From Glossina fuscipes (lineage: Eukaryota; Arthropoda; Insecta; Diptera; Glossinidae), in assembly GCF_014805625.2 (NCBI RefSeq), contig NW_023998415.1:24011659-24075658 (forward strand): a DNA stretch of 64,000 nucleotides, written 5' to 3'. This document shows, one piece after another, positions 48,660 to 62,244 of this stretch (position 1 is the stretch's first letter; every line of letters starts with the position of its first letter). Below the pieces are notes generated by a model. The model was not told the origin of the DNA, ran no database searches, and was given only the letters and a program-made list of their open reading frames with translations. The position numbers and the translations under genes were made by a program.

Positions 48660-48850
48660 ACACAGTGATGTTTGCCGAAAAATTTTGAATATTGTCATTA
48701 TTTTTTTTGCATATAATGACTTTTTAAAATAGAGCATTATAGGGGTAGTCGTCAAAAATGTGGACCGATCCAAACCATTTTCAATAGCATTCACCAAATT
48801 TCACAACAATAAAAAAGGACAGACGGACAGACAGGCATAAAATATGGTTG
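48660..48850 (-). repeat. dispersed repeat family fragment (inner module plus GTCCGTCTGTC block)
   Basis: AATGACTTTTTAAAATAGAG at 48715, CCATTTTCAATAGCATTCAC near 48780 and GGACAGACGGACAGACAGG near 48818, in the same order as at 25.96-26.33 kb. Confidence 0.6.
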
Positions 48851-50394
48851 CTCTGTATTCTAAGCTATTCCACGTGTTATACACGTCTGTCTGTACCATC
48901 AGCGCTGTAGAGTATAATATTAATAGCACATCTGATATGTAAGAAAAATGCGTGAAGGATGACTAAAAAGTCACTTTCGTTTTAGGAAATATTTAAAGTA
49001 AATTTTTGCTGTCTATTGTAGATCGATTGGTATCATCGGCCTGTTACAATGGATACCATGAAAATTTACACAAGATCTCAATGTTAAATACCTTAAAATT
49101 TTCGATTTACTCGAGGCCGTTTGAAGTTGAGTTTTTTTTATTTTTTTTTCTTTAAATTCGATGTGCAAAATGCAACTAAGTTATATATTTCGGGAATGAG
49201 TGAAAACTTATCAAAAAAAAAAAAAAAAAAAAGTGCGATTTTTATGCATATATGATAGGCCGTCAAGGTCATTGCTCAAGATTGCCTCTTACATGAATAT
49301 AAATTCCCTAACGTTTCCTAATCAATTCACTTCTGACGTATATCGTTTCTCACAACTTCACTCAAACGCCGTAGTAATTGTTGCGAATGTGCATTTTTTA
49401 ATTCTCTTTCTCAACGTTCTCAAGTTTCTCGGCGACATGCCGTCTACAATACATTTTGTACTTTTCTCCTCTTCTACTTTGAATTTCCAAACTTAATAGT
49501 ATGCAAATATGTAAATGTGTTTGTTCATTTTACGCTATATTTATAAGAAATGAAAAGCGAAAGTCGAAACATCGTCTTATAATTTTAGGTGCTGCTCCCA
49601 TCGTTCTATTTCCCGTTTCACTTCTTACTTAATCGTCACTTCGGGCACGTGCCAATATATGACTAAGACAAGTTATTAATTATATTTTCTGTTCTTGAGT
49701 AAATCATTCTCTTATCTGTCTTTATACCGATTCTAATCCACTCTGTCATGTTTTCTCAAAACTCAACAACGGCTATTGAAACAATTCTTGTTTGATTTCA
49801 TATTATATTAGTTACATGCATTGATTGTTTCTTCTTTCAGATCCCATTAGCAAATGCTTACTTATGCATTCGTTTGTAGAGAGAACGCTCTATGTATTTG
49901 TCAACTTTAATGTAATCTGTTCATACTAAAGTGATTCGCAGCATCGAAGTAACCATAGCTGTCTGTCTCTTGAATGAAGTTTTGCAACATTAAAGGTTTA
50001 GCTCTTTACCATCCTCTTTCTTACCTCTTACAATCAAAGCATCTTTGAAAACCTCTTATTAGGGCAAACTACTACTTTGTCACTCTGTCATCATCACTCT
50101 TTGACTTATGCGTTACGGGCTGGGTATATTATGCTAAATATGAGCATGCGATGTCAAACAATATGTCAAAATGTTTCGATGCAAGAACGGTCCCGATCGG
50201 TTTATTAATTACGCCCACAAATAGTTGTAAAGTTTTAATTACATGTTATTTCCCCATCCAATTGTAGACGTGTTAGTAAACCGGTTGAAGATAAAAAAGT
50301 GATCCTAATGAATATATAATGAGTAAAAAAAACGTGGAAAGCAAAAGTGTTCGCAACTTTTGTTAGATAGACGTGTTGTGGCATTGTTGGTGCG

Positions 50395-50530
50395 TCCTTT
50401 AAAAAGCTTGGGTCATTTTCAAAATTTTTTACAAGTTTGTAGGCGATATTATCATATTTGCTTACCAAGTTGCGCAAACGGACGGATGGACAGATGGACG
50501 GCCGCATGTGTTTAGGTGTGTTCTGAAGTT
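50395..50530 (-). repeat. dispersed repeat family fragment
   Basis: GGGTCATTTTCAAAATTTTT is followed by AACGGACGGATGGACAGATG, the reverse of the TCCGTCTGTCCGT block and its neighbour. Confidence 0.45.
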
Positions 50531-51929
50531 GGAAGTAGCCAAGAATTTGTATACTTAAGGTATTCACAAAAATTAAATATTGACACACCACAATATTTGG
50601 ACCGACGTGGCCAATTTTTTCCATTCTTGTACAGGCATCCAGACATCACCATCCATAGAATATAATGTAACGTCAACCCGTCCTTCGTGATTTCACGTTA
50701 TTTATACGTTTGAACCGCTGAATTGTGATTTTTACGATAGTATAGATTTAATTTGCAATCCTTAGGAGATCTATTGACAAATTATCTACAGGAACGTGTA
50801 TCTAGAAGACTTTAATTCTCCTTTTGGTCTTCTCTGTTCAAATATTGCAATTCACTAGTCTCTTGATTCGACTCTCTCGACTCATTTGCGACACTTTCGA
50901 GTCACTTCTTGACTGACTTTCGCAGGTATTCAGCTAAAATACCCTTTTACAAGCAACTTACTATTAGCAAAATTCATCACGACATTTCTATTCTGTTTTC
51001 CTGTTAAATTTTCTACCAATTAATGTTAATCCCTTCGCCAGTTGCCACCTGCATGATGCAGGTAGGACGCCATTAATGTGTAATTGCTTTTCAATCTCTT
51101 CAGAACAAGGTTTCTTAAAAAAGTGACTAATTTTCATGAAAAAGTTGAAATCATCAAATATGGCATTTTCGTAACAAGAGGTTAAAATTTTCGTCGATTT
51201 ATCTGCTGCGAGTGGACGAGTAATGAGCAAAAAACCAATTTTTTATTCCTTTTGAAAGAAATGAGTTGTGCTCACCTTACGTATTACTGTACTGGTTGTA
51301 GCCTTCGACCGATTTGACTCATTTTCAATACCAACCTGCATACAAGAATTTCCAATGTTTCTGCCTAATTTGCCTGCGAGAAAATTAATAGAAAAATGTA
51401 TTCTTTGACCTCAACCTCTCGTTCCCTTTTACAATTTTCTATTAATCAAATAATCCCAACTATTTTTTTAATTCCCTAAATTCTTGGTAATCGAAGCCCG
51501 ATCTAATACTCGCTAATAATCAAGATTGTATTAAACATCCAAAGAGAGTGGTGGGTGTGGTGTGTGATTATGTTCCAGTGTTACCTGATGTAAGCTTTAA
51601 TGTGCTCGTAAAACTATAACACTTTCCGCACACTGGACGCACACTTCCCAGGCTGCGGCCACTCTCTACCTATCTCTCTCTCCACAGTTCTTTCTAATCG
51701 TCACCGTGTTTGGCGTACAATCAATGATTGATTTAGCGTTTGGGATATATTTCGCTTTATTATAAATAATTTTTAAGATCGTTACGCTCCTTAGATAACG
51801 TGAAAGCGATCATAGACGTCGATCTACTAGCTTCCCACAACTGACAAAACTGACTCCTAAGCTCGCAAATATATTTGTTTCCAAAAGTAGACCAAACTTT
51901 GTTTGTTGAGAAGGACAGAATTGTGGCAA

Positions 51930-53060
51930 GGGTTTAACGTGGGTTTCTGCCTGAAAGGCTTAACCCCACGGTGGCCCAAGCCACTTTAAGCGTACTACGC
52001 CCCCTGGCGAGTTAGACAATCCCCACAGAGTAGGGGCCTAAACAGCACCAGAGTCCAGAACGGTTTATTGTGTATGGAACAATAAACTCCACTCTGGTCA
52101 ATGGAGAGGCCTAGCTGCACTCAAATTGTTCCATTTTAGCTAGGAACTCGCCAACCACAACCAACACGAGTACTCCCCGAAGGGCCGCACCCAAGCAGTC
52201 AGGACTCACAAATTGATCAACGCTTGCTTCCGCCATAAGGCTTCCACTGTGGTGTTGATCACTTACCACCATTACCCGCAGGCATCCGTGACATATGTTC
52301 AAAAGTAAAAATAGGCAAAAGGGGAAAAACCTTTCCGTCAAATCCCTTTTTTCATTTTTGCATGTATTAAATTAACTTACAAGAGGGTTTCTATTAATCG
52401 GCCAAAGGGAAGGCCGTCCGTCAATTCCTTTTTGCATTAATAGTAAAATTAATTTATTTCATTACGACTTTAAGAACAAAGTCCATCATACACCCGCAGG
52501 CATACGTGGCTTTGTGAGCCGAGCCTCCTGACCCCCGTGGCTCCCAGTTTGTTTTACAAAGCGTTTCGCATACTTTGGGCGGATGTTAAAAACAACCGTA
52601 CTTGCTTCGGATTCTCCATACTTTCCTGGTTGCCAACACCAGTGAACTACTTTTCTTCGAGATATATAGGTCTCGGGTATTGCACTGACATGGCAGAGTG
52701 ATCTACCATGCACTCGCTAGATTACTACCTTCAACGTACTTAAACCCATTCAGATATTTTCTAGGTAGTAACCAGCTATTGAGTGAAGAGCTCATCTTCC
52801 AGCCAACCCCTCCACCATCTCTCAGAAACTCGTCGCCGAGTTAGCAGCCCAAAACCTTAAACTCTTCTTAGCCGGCCCTTTGCCCGGGGATCACCACTGG
52901 GAGATGGGAGTTTCGGTACATCTATGCTACCCATCAAAGCATAGTTTATCTCCCCAAAGGAAGGACAGACAGAATAAACCGAAACTGAAGATAAATGCTT
53001 CAAATGTGGAATAATAATGGCTCATCTCACCGCAGACTGTCAGAATCAAAAAGTAGCCAG
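51930..53060. mobile_element. GC-richer, retroelement-like island
   Basis: This block is visibly richer in G and C than its surroundings. It has hairpins at 51948-51970 (CGTGGG with CCCCACG) and 52048-52100 (CCAGAGT with ACTCTGG enclosing TTTATT with AATAAA), and two related segments CCCGCAGGCATCCGTGAC (52274) and CCCGCAGGCATACGTGGC (52493). Near 53000-53045 the plus strand reads Cys-Phe-Lys-Cys, five residues, His, four residues, Cys. This is close to the retrotransposon nucleocapsid zinc knuckle CX2CX4HX4C but with one residue too many. A decayed non-LTR element fragment is my best guess; no reverse transcriptase is visible. Confidence 0.35.
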
Positions 53061-53389
53061 CTAATGTGACTCCGTGTGTGTACTTCTCTTACTACAGATA
53101 TACAAACACTATTTATTTGTAATTGATGTATTGCGATATATTACATGTGTGGTGAACGATATGCAAGCGTTTCATTGAAAAATGCTAAGAGGATTATAGC
53201 TGTAGCATGGAATAAATGTATTGAATGAAAGGCAGAAAGAAAGGCAATAATGGCTATTGAAACATTAAAGGGCGATTCTGAAGGCGTATCATTACGCAAT
53301 AGAATAGTTTAGAAAATCTCTGCGATCGTAACAGGGGAACAAGATCTTAAACGGGGAAAATTATATAAAAACAAGTAAAAACAGTATAG

Positions 53390-53600
53390 CGGGCCACGGC
53401 TCAACCATGAATACTGTACACCATACCACTACAGATATTCATGTAATGACTTTTCAAAAATAGTCGTTATATGAATAGTGGTCGAAAAGTGCCGTTCATC
53501 CGTGAGTCAAAGTACAACAATGCCAAAAATTTCATCCAAATATTTGAAAAATTGCAGCCTATGGGTCAAATACAAGAAACCAAGACCGGAAAAAGGTGTA
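53390..53600 (-). repeat. dispersed repeat family fragment (inner module)
   Basis: AATGACTTTTCAAAAATAGT at 53445 is followed by CGTTAT and GTGGTCGAAAAGTG, matching the inner block at 26038 and 48715. Confidence 0.5.
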
Positions 53601-54974
53601 AATACTCCGCACTTTGAAAAATAAAATTAATTATTTTATAATTGAACAGAACCGATAAATGTATTTTTACCTGTATTTGTTTTATGAGTCATACGAGTAT
53701 ATACGTATGTGTGATTGTTTAAGTCAGCTTATAAGTTACTAGCAAAAATCACTTCTAAAAGGACTTTTTTGTTTTGTGCAAAAAAGAAAACACTCGCTGT
53801 CATCGATTATCGATTCATTCAGCCATTAATCCTTTTACCCATTTTGTGTGCACACATTTATTTGTAGTAGTAGTAGGCTTATATGGCAATTTCTAGTAAT
53901 CGATCATTCAATAAAAAAATACAGCACATTTCTCATTTCCCCATTGCAAATGAAAATCTAATGATATTTTTTTATTCCCTTCCATTCGACAACTATGCCT
54001 GGAGATTTGCAACCCCTCCAGGTATCATAAATATGTTGTATGCGTTACAACTCCTTTATTCACGTCATTTTTATGAAAATCGACAAAAAAAAAAAAAAGA
54101 AGAAAAGTTGAATGTGGTGATGGTTTAACAGACTCCTTGATGGATTACATTTTGTTCGTTTCGGTTGAAAACAAAAATTCTGCTAATGATGCAGCAAACG
54201 GCTACAGCAGCCATGAAAAATTACAACTGAAATGTAATGAAAAAGAAAGGATTGCAAAAAGCGTGAAGTGAAAGCAAAGTAGATCCCTGCTTGATAAACC
54301 GCACACGCACATATAACATATAAACGTGTATGTGTTTATATTGTTACGTAAAGTGAATGATTGCAACGGTTTGACATTATTAACAATCTGTACGAATTTC
54401 AACGTCAACGCTATAATGACGAGGGGCTGAACGCTTATAGCTCTTGCTTGATGTCAGCATAGAGCGCGTAGAAGCTCGTATCATACATGCGTACGTTAAA
54501 TGTGAGAGATTTTACAAACACAAACACTTAAAAAATATTTCATAAATCTTTAGGCATATGTGCGTGATTTCATATAATATACATAAATTTACATATGCAC
54601 ATGTACGATGAATAGAAGTGTATTCAGAATATTTACTTAATTACGCACTTAAACAACAATATATATGGCTTTTAGTGAAAAACTACACTTTTTTGGCAGG
54701 AGTGTGGAATCTTCTCACACCCTTCACTTCCACTTTCATATTTAAATCTGTGTTGCCGAAGTAAGTGAGTGAGTGAGCGAAACATGAATCCGCTTGATAG
54801 ATGAGGTAACCCGAGTAAACTCTTTTTACGAAAGCAAACAAGTCGACCCATCCCTGAATATTAATGCGCAGTAATATTCTATATCGTATCCCGCTTCCAT
54901 ACAATGTTTTATACATTGAACACTTTTGCCATGTTTATGTTATTTTTATTTATCTAATTATCGACATTATTTTC

Positions 54975-55260
54975 TTTTTATATCCACCACTGAAGGATGG
55001 TGTGTATACTCATTTTGTGATAATGTTTGCAACACTCAAAAGCCAGCTCCAATAACCCTATGAAATATATGTATTCTTGATCCGGATGAAATTCGGAATT
55101 GAACAAGTCATGTCTGTCCATCTGTCCGTGTGCATTCCTGTGTGGTTGTGCGTTGTTTGCACTCCCCTGGTCACAAAAGTGGATATGTCGACATCAAATT
55201 TGATAGGAACATCGAAAGTTCTCGCACGCATGAAGATTGATTTAGAAACTGGACCTTATT
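54975..55260 (+). repeat. dispersed repeat family copy B
   Basis: TGATAATGTTTGCAACACTC, an ACCCTATGAAATATATGT block, ATTCTTGATCCGG and CATGTCTGTCCATCTGTCCG appear in the same order as in copy A. Confidence 0.6.
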
Positions 55261-58200
55261 GGTGAGAGCATAGGCCCGCCGTAAAGCGTAAATTGTTCTT
55301 GTAAACAAAAATTTGCGACTTTTTTTTGCTCATTGCTCGCAAATTATAAAAAACAGAAGGTTGAAATTTTCCACATTTATTTCCCCTCTACTACGTATGT
55401 GGAAGAACGAAAAACATCGGCCATGCCCACAAAAAATAAGTTATAAGCTACAAGTGATTAACTTTTCTTTTTTTTCTCACTTTTTTGACGTTCTATGCGA
55501 AGTAATCATTAGTTAAACAAGATAGAATGCTTAAAATTATTTCGTACATTCATCAAATGAAGATATATTACATGCCTAAAAATGGGTTAATTCCCAAATG
55601 AATATGATGGACACAACGGCATGATGGATTGATTTTTTCTTAATAATACCATTGATATGGGTATCAAATAAAAGGACTCGGAGAATAGAGCGCGACAAGG
55701 TAGTTGTGTTAATTATAAATTGATTATGGTGGACGTTACGACGCGGTAGATTAATTTTTCTTAACAATACCTTTTAATGAAGTAAAGGGCAAGACATAAA
55801 TGTTATCCCATTCAATTTTTTATGAGAATAACTAAAAGCATGGAGTGCGAAAGATTTTAACGATGGTGGGTATGCGATATTCGACCACAGCTGAGCATAA
55901 CTTTTTTACTTATTCTATTTTTTTTTTTTTTTGTTTTGCCTTTTAGTTTAGTTGTAGGACAACTTGATTAATTGTTGTCTTATTGCATTTTGATCAAGAA
56001 GATCGTTCATAGTTGCACAGTTTCATTGCGTACTATAAGTTAATGCTCGTTGAAAAGTCGAATTTTAAAAACGATTTAATTCATCCGATACACACAATAT
56101 GCTTAAAATGTAATTTCCCGCTAAAGACTGCTTTCTAATGCTATTGTATAATGTGTAGAGGACTTTTTTCGAGGAAACGAGAAACTTTTTTGAAAATATT
56201 TCCATGAAAAGTTTCACATTTTAGTTTTGAGACCATTAAATAAATGGCTCTTTCCATTTTTTTTTTTTTTTCCAATTTATGAGAAATCACTCGGCGATGT
56301 CCACTGTATGTATGACAACGGTGACGGAGAGGGAAAGACATAGCGAATGATCGTAGTATGAGAGTTGTGCGCCCGATCGTTAAGTGATATGTATAACTTG
56401 ACCGACCTACTACTCACTATATAGCTACAACCGTACACCAATCACAAGTAGAGCATAGTCTGTCACAATGGGAATTGAAAACCAAGCGGGCTACCTTAAC
56501 TATTTCCACTCCTATTTTTTCCTTTTTTTTACCCACAAATAACAACTCATCGTCGACGAAGTAGCGCAAACGGTTAAGAGTCGAGCTTTTTATTTATTCG
56601 GCTGTGTGGTAGCCGTTAATCAGTTAATAAAAGGACTGGAGATCAGATTCGCTTTTATAAGTCTTTTGTAACTTAGATGAGAAACTGTTTCGAAATTACT
56701 GATCGTTTCTCGAAGTTGTTTAAGGCTTTTGGATATTACCGCGTTATAATGGGTCATATTGAAAAGTCTCCGCGATTTCGACCTTTTCTTTGTAGCCTAT
56801 TATTTCCTGAGAGATTGTGCGCCGGTCTTGCTTTACCAGTCGCAAAATGTCATCGACTGGGAGGTGTTTCCTTCACATCGAAATTTCCGAAACGGAATCG
56901 AGCAAACCATTCCAGAGTCTTTCATTCACTCACAACATTCTCACAGTACACTTAAAAAATCATTGTTTTTGCTGCGTTTTTACCTTTCTTATAGTAAAAA
57001 AGCCTGGCATAGCGTATATCTTCATATATTTGACTGTTTTTTAAATCAATATCACTTTTTACACGAGCAAAGAGAGAGAGAGAATCCATCTTCACAAACA
57101 ATGTAAACTGAAAAGTCACCTTTTAAGCACATGTTCGTTTGAGACAATCAGGTATTATGTTGTCCGATATGTAGGCGTCAACGCCATCCCGCAGTTCGAT
57201 ATGATCTAAACTTTATCTGTAAGAATTGCAAACAGCAGCTGGACGGACAAGTGCACTAAGCGAGATTGAAAAAAGTTCGTATTCATTAATAAATGTAACA
57301 ATAAATTAATAAATAAATTTGGAACTCCTTTAGCGGCTTAATATTATTTAGAGTACAATGTAATTGAATTTTATGCTTTCCATTTGATCTCCAGTGTATA
57401 GATCTGATAGCTACAAGCGTCCTCTTGTAATATGACTGTGTTTTAAGCCCTTTTATGCTTTGTGGATGGCGGTTGTGGATATTTAAGATTTGCCCTTAGG
57501 CAGACATGATTTGCTCATTTATCTTCCTTCTTGTTCTCGTTTACAGTCTACTATTCTTTAAAGTTCTTTGCTTGCAGTTGGATATTGTTTAATATTTTAT
57601 TCCAGTTCTTTATGTTCGAGTAAAATTATTTGGCTGAAAAGTAAAAATGCTTCGTCACGACGCAACCACAAAAAGAAACATTGTTCATATATATTATACC
57701 TATATATATGTATAATATACATACATGGAAGTGCGGTATTGTCTGCGCATGCCTGCGCGTATAGATTTGCTTGTAAGCAAAGGATCAGCACACGTAAGTT
57801 ATAAAATTAAAATTTGGTTTTTCAAGGCCCTTTTTATCCGCAACTCTCCGGCACTATACAGACGGTGATATGAAAATTTTTTCATTTTGTTTGGCAAATT
57901 GCAGGCTCCGTGATATCGATTGGGGTCCCGTGATCAATATTGCAGTAAACGGTTGGGATTCGTATTGAAAGTGAATTAGAAATTTTTCTTCTCTGTTTTC
58001 TTTCTTTTCAATATTAGAGGGATACTCGGCATTCGAACATAATTATAGTCAAAACACATGCAATCCTTATGTAGTTTCTAATTTGACATAATGTCATTAG
58101 GGAAACACATTTGCCACCATTCAATATGTTCGTGCGAGCACACAATATACCTCCTTAAGCCATAAATACCAAAAAAATAAAAAATAAAAAAAAACTCTTC

Positions 58201-61200
58201 TATGTACTTATGCATGTGCATATGTATACATGATTATGTGCACAGCAGCCCAAAATAAAAATAAAAAAAAAAAAAAAAAAAACACGGACCAAAAAACATT
58301 ATTAAATTTTTTTTTTTCCTTTTTTTTTTTTTTTTTTTTTAGAAACTGAAAGATCATTATGAATTTGGTATTTTTTCCATGATTGAAAGAAATTCACCTT
58401 TCAACGAACTTCGAGCACTCAACATTAGTTCGTTTAGTATATGTGTTACGTTTGATTCCGAGATCCGAGCGAAAGTCTTTCAATACTCGATACGATTTAG
58501 ATTTCACGATCACAAGATCATCTTATTCTTATGCAATATGACAGCAATTCATACGTTTTTGAAAAAAACGAAAATCCCCATAACGGTCGCTGATCTTATC
58601 CTGATTTTAATTTAACTGACTTTTGACATTGATGAGGACCTCTTCAAGAAGATAAAATTTGTTTTTCATTTCAGAATCTGAAAAAAAAAATAAATAAAAA
58701 AAATTCTGAAAATCCTGGTGCGTGCACTTAGTAAATTTTTTCATTTCAATTGATCTTTACTCTGATCAAATTCGTTCTTTGTCGTTGTAGGCAATGCTTA
58801 AAGAAAAGCAAAAGGAAAAGACAACAATTTTCACATTAAGGCAAAGGGACGTGGTTAAATCGATTTCAATATTCCCATTAATCTTATGGAGTCGCCGATA
58901 TGTATTTCGATGCGTTACAAACTTTTGACAAATCTAATACACCCCGTGTGGTAGACACAAAGAAACGTTTGTTCGAAATAAACAAACATAACCAGCAGAG
59001 AAACGACAATGAAGATCTTAAAATGCTTTAGCAGGTTCTTGCGTCTTTTTTTTTTAGTTTTTCACTCACTGAAAAGCATGTTAACTTCGTTAACACATTT
59101 GTAACATTCGAGAATACTTTTGCGAATACTTTGTCAAAAAATTTTTTGGCATTTTGATTCGATATCTTTGGAAGCTTGTACGCTTTCGTATCATGTGATA
59201 AATAGGATCGTAATAAAGATAATAATTTCAATTTATTTATAGATGTCGGGAGAGGTTGAAAAATTCTGAAACTATTCTTGAATTCTCTATTCAACATATT
59301 ATCGTGAATTAAAAGTTACGCTTGCATACGTACATTTATGTCTACACAGATGAATGCATATTTACTTTCCAAATTATTAATTGAAATGAGATTATAGGTT
59401 CGCATGGAGTCCATACTTCCTGTATAGGTTGCGTGTTTAGAATTTTCAAAAAGAAACAGGTGATGGGTATTAAATGATTCGGATAATCTGTCTTTCTTGT
59501 TATGGTTTTTCTTTCGAATAACCCTCAAGTGCAATGTAAAAAACATGAACTGACATGTAAGCATGTGTATGAAGATCAAAATCACAGCAATAAATAAAAC
59601 AACCGAAAAAATAATATATGAAATATATACAGGTGCCTGCTGTTTAACGCCGACCCTGTATAGCACGGCTTCGCTACTACAACGTACAAAATTTTCGAAT
59701 AAGGTTCAACGATTTCAATGCAATATGATTTAAAAAAATTCGAGTAAGTTTTTTCCCTAACACTGATTATAACTTTAGGGCTTTCCTATCAACTTTGGGG
59801 GAAGAAAAAGAAAAGAAAGGAAAAGGAAGCAGCAAATTTTTCAATTTCATTTCAAATATTTATTTATTTTTTTTCCATACAAAAACTTACTTTTTCATTT
59901 ATCATCTAAACGGAATTTTAGGTTCTAAGATTCGATTTCGATGCAACACGATATAAATTGCATTGATTTACATGGCATCTTATAATACAATTTCGATACA
60001 ACTCGGTATACATTTCTAAGCTTAAATCATGTTATTCTATATGATATTTTAGTTGAGTTTGAAAAAAAAGCCAGAAAGTTTTTTTGGGCAATGTTTCGGT
60101 GCAGCACGATGCGAATTGACTGCGTTAAGCCGGGGAAGCCTGTATATATACGTATATATATATATATATATATATAGTTTTTTTTTTGACTAAACTGTTC
60201 GTTGCTGAGCAAAGGAAAATAACAAATGAAAGAAGAAGAGATGGAATAGATACTACACACGAACCCATACATAGTAGATACGTATAATAAAAATGTCAGA
60301 AAAGAACCAAAGTTTTTACCCAATATTTTTAGGGTTTCCTTTCCTTTTTTTTTTATTATCAATTTCTTATTATTGTGTACGTACGTATATACATCTTGCA
60401 TAGCCATGCACGTACATATGCATGCATACGGACATAAACAAACAAACACATTTGTGCATATATATATATATATATATACAAATATATATATATGTATAGA
60501 TGTATTCTATATATATATATATTGATTTTATATTTCAATATAGTGATAAACTCAAAAGTCATAATGAATGTTGTTTGCAAGGCCTTCCAACATTTGGATA
60601 TCTTTCGTATTTTCAATTTAATTCGTTAGTTATGTGACGTTCTGAGATTTTCAACTTTCATGTCGCGAAATCGATTGTATTCGCTAGTATTGGACATTAT
60701 TTTTACTTTATCTTAACCGCATTGGACGATTCTTCCGCGTGTTTATCTGTTATTGAACTTGAAGCTGGCTTAAAACACTATTGTGATCATTTGTTCAAAC
60801 CTATTCTAAATCATTGTTGTTGTTTAATTCGCAATAAAGAAAACTTTTTATATACAAACTTTCATGTAAAATCTCTGCCTTTAATATAAGAGTAGGTAAA
60901 AGTATAAAATAGATGGGGTAAAAAAAGAAAAAATTTCGTGGCGTGTTTTTTTAATAAATGGATGGCTTTGCAGTCGCATAACTTTGCCAATCGCAAGTTA
61001 TGCCATAGCTGCGGGTGAAAGACGATAGTCCCTGGATAATTAAAATAAATAACGAAATTATATTCAACTGAAGGCGAATTTTTTATACTCAAAATCTTTA
61101 TGTTAAAAAAACGACAAAAATAAAATTCCGATACTTTATATAATCAACGCTACAAGTACGCCATTTCGATACTTTTTAATTTTAGGTCTTTGTTATCAAA

Positions 61201-61263
61201 AAATTTGCCAGCAACTTTTGTCCGCATGAAGAGACAAATAGAGAAGAACATCTACTATTGACT

Positions 61264-61560
61264 TTTATACCCTATACCACAAGTTTGTGCGAATGTATGT
61301 AACACGCAGAAGGGCTTAAGATAGATTCATGTTTTATTATGACGATTGATTGTTTGAATCATTTTCTGTATATCTGTCCGTCCGTTCGTCTGACGGAAGT
61401 GTGTCCATGTAATATTTTGTTCAAGGTACAGATTGCAATTTTTAAGATATTTTGATGAAATTTGTCTGCACTGGCGAATGCCTAGGCCTAGGTTCATTAT
61501 TGAAAGTTCCGCTTTGTTCCTAAAGCAAGACAGTAAGTCCGAGGCAGAGTGTTTCCATTA
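61264..61560 (+). repeat. dispersed repeat family copy C
   Basis: TTTTATACCCTATACCACAA, AAGTTTGTGCGAATGTATGT, CACGCAGAAGGG and ATCTGTCCGTCCGTTCGTCT appear in order, followed by GATGAAATTTGTCTG. This is the best-preserved outer end in the window. Confidence 0.6.
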
Positions 61561-61897
61561 GGATTTGAAATGAGCTTAAAAACTGGTCAAAACGGGTGTA
61601 TCTTAAACGAGAACCAATCATAAAAAAAAAGTTTTTTAATCGTTACGTTATTAACAGAAACGAAGTAACTATCAATGTTAATAGGAATGCTAAGCATTGA
61701 TTTTTAAGTAGTAATCATACATCAATCAAATGATCATCTGATAAAGTGATGGATTGTCTATTTGAAAACTGTTTCAACTAAAGATGACTGCTTAATATTT
61801 GAAAACCATGCAGCACAGAAAGTGTAGATAAATTTTATTTCAAGAAAGTCGTCTTGCTGAAAACTTGCTACTCACTTTATTTATTATTGTTATACCT

Positions 61898-61903
<6 letters not shown>

Positions 61904-61927
<24 letters not shown>
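61904..61927. repeat. (TTA)n microsatellite
   Basis: A TTA array that runs into a T tract ending in TTTTTTAG. Confidence 0.85.
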
Positions 61928-61928
<1 letters not shown>

Positions 61929-61938
61929 TTTTTTTTAG

Positions 61939-62047
61939 TCATTGGCTCAGTTAGTGGCAGGTTTGCGTTTCTCCGCAACAAATAGTTCAATTAATTCAAA
62001 GCAATACACAACTAGTCCCTCAAAGAGGGCTGACTCAGATATTCGTC
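61939..62047 (+). CDS. candidate internal exon, unrecognised
   Basis: A long pyrimidine tract and TTTTTTAG precede an open frame reading Ser-Leu-Ala-Gln-Leu-Val-Ala-Gly-Leu-Arg-Phe-Ser and continuing with a Ser/Thr/Arg-rich stretch. A donor-like C|GTATGT lies at 62048. Both splice sites are plausible and the translation looks protein-like, but I know no family for it and see no neighbouring exon of matching phase. It could belong to a gene extending beyond the right edge, or be chance. Confidence 0.25.
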
Positions 62048-62212
62048 GTATGTCTTGTCGTTTACGATATTTGGCCTTTCAAAAGTTCAAAAATTATGCT
62101 GCATGCTTTCCGCGACGGTCAAGTTCTGTATACCTTAGTATAAGGCTCAAAGGTTATACTATTCGATAAAGCTATTACAGTATTATCCAGTACGATATAA
62201 TACTAAATGCTT

Positions 62213-62214
<2 letters not shown>

Positions 62215-62243
<29 letters not shown>

Positions 62244-62244
62244 T
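62215..62244. repeat. (TC)n microsatellite
   Basis: A CT/TC dinucleotide array with one TTTC interruption. Confidence 0.9.

Larger units (their letters stand above)
47968..51929. other. non-coding stretch with repeat fragments
   Basis: No gene is recognised. It contains an AC array (48018-48037) and minus-orientation fragments of the dispersed repeat at 48660-48850, 50395-50530 and 51300-51360. Confidence 0.55.
53061..61938. other. non-coding stretch, no gene recognised
   Basis: AT-rich DNA with simple repeats (for example a TA array at about 60143-60176 and poly-T near 58310-58340) and dispersed-repeat copies at 53390-53600, 54975-55260 and 61264-61560. Small open frames have no family support. 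Confidence 0.55.

Noticed and set aside
52111..52713. Two minus-strand open frames in the GC-rich island
   Set aside because: They have no recognisable domain, and the higher GC content lowers stop frequency there.
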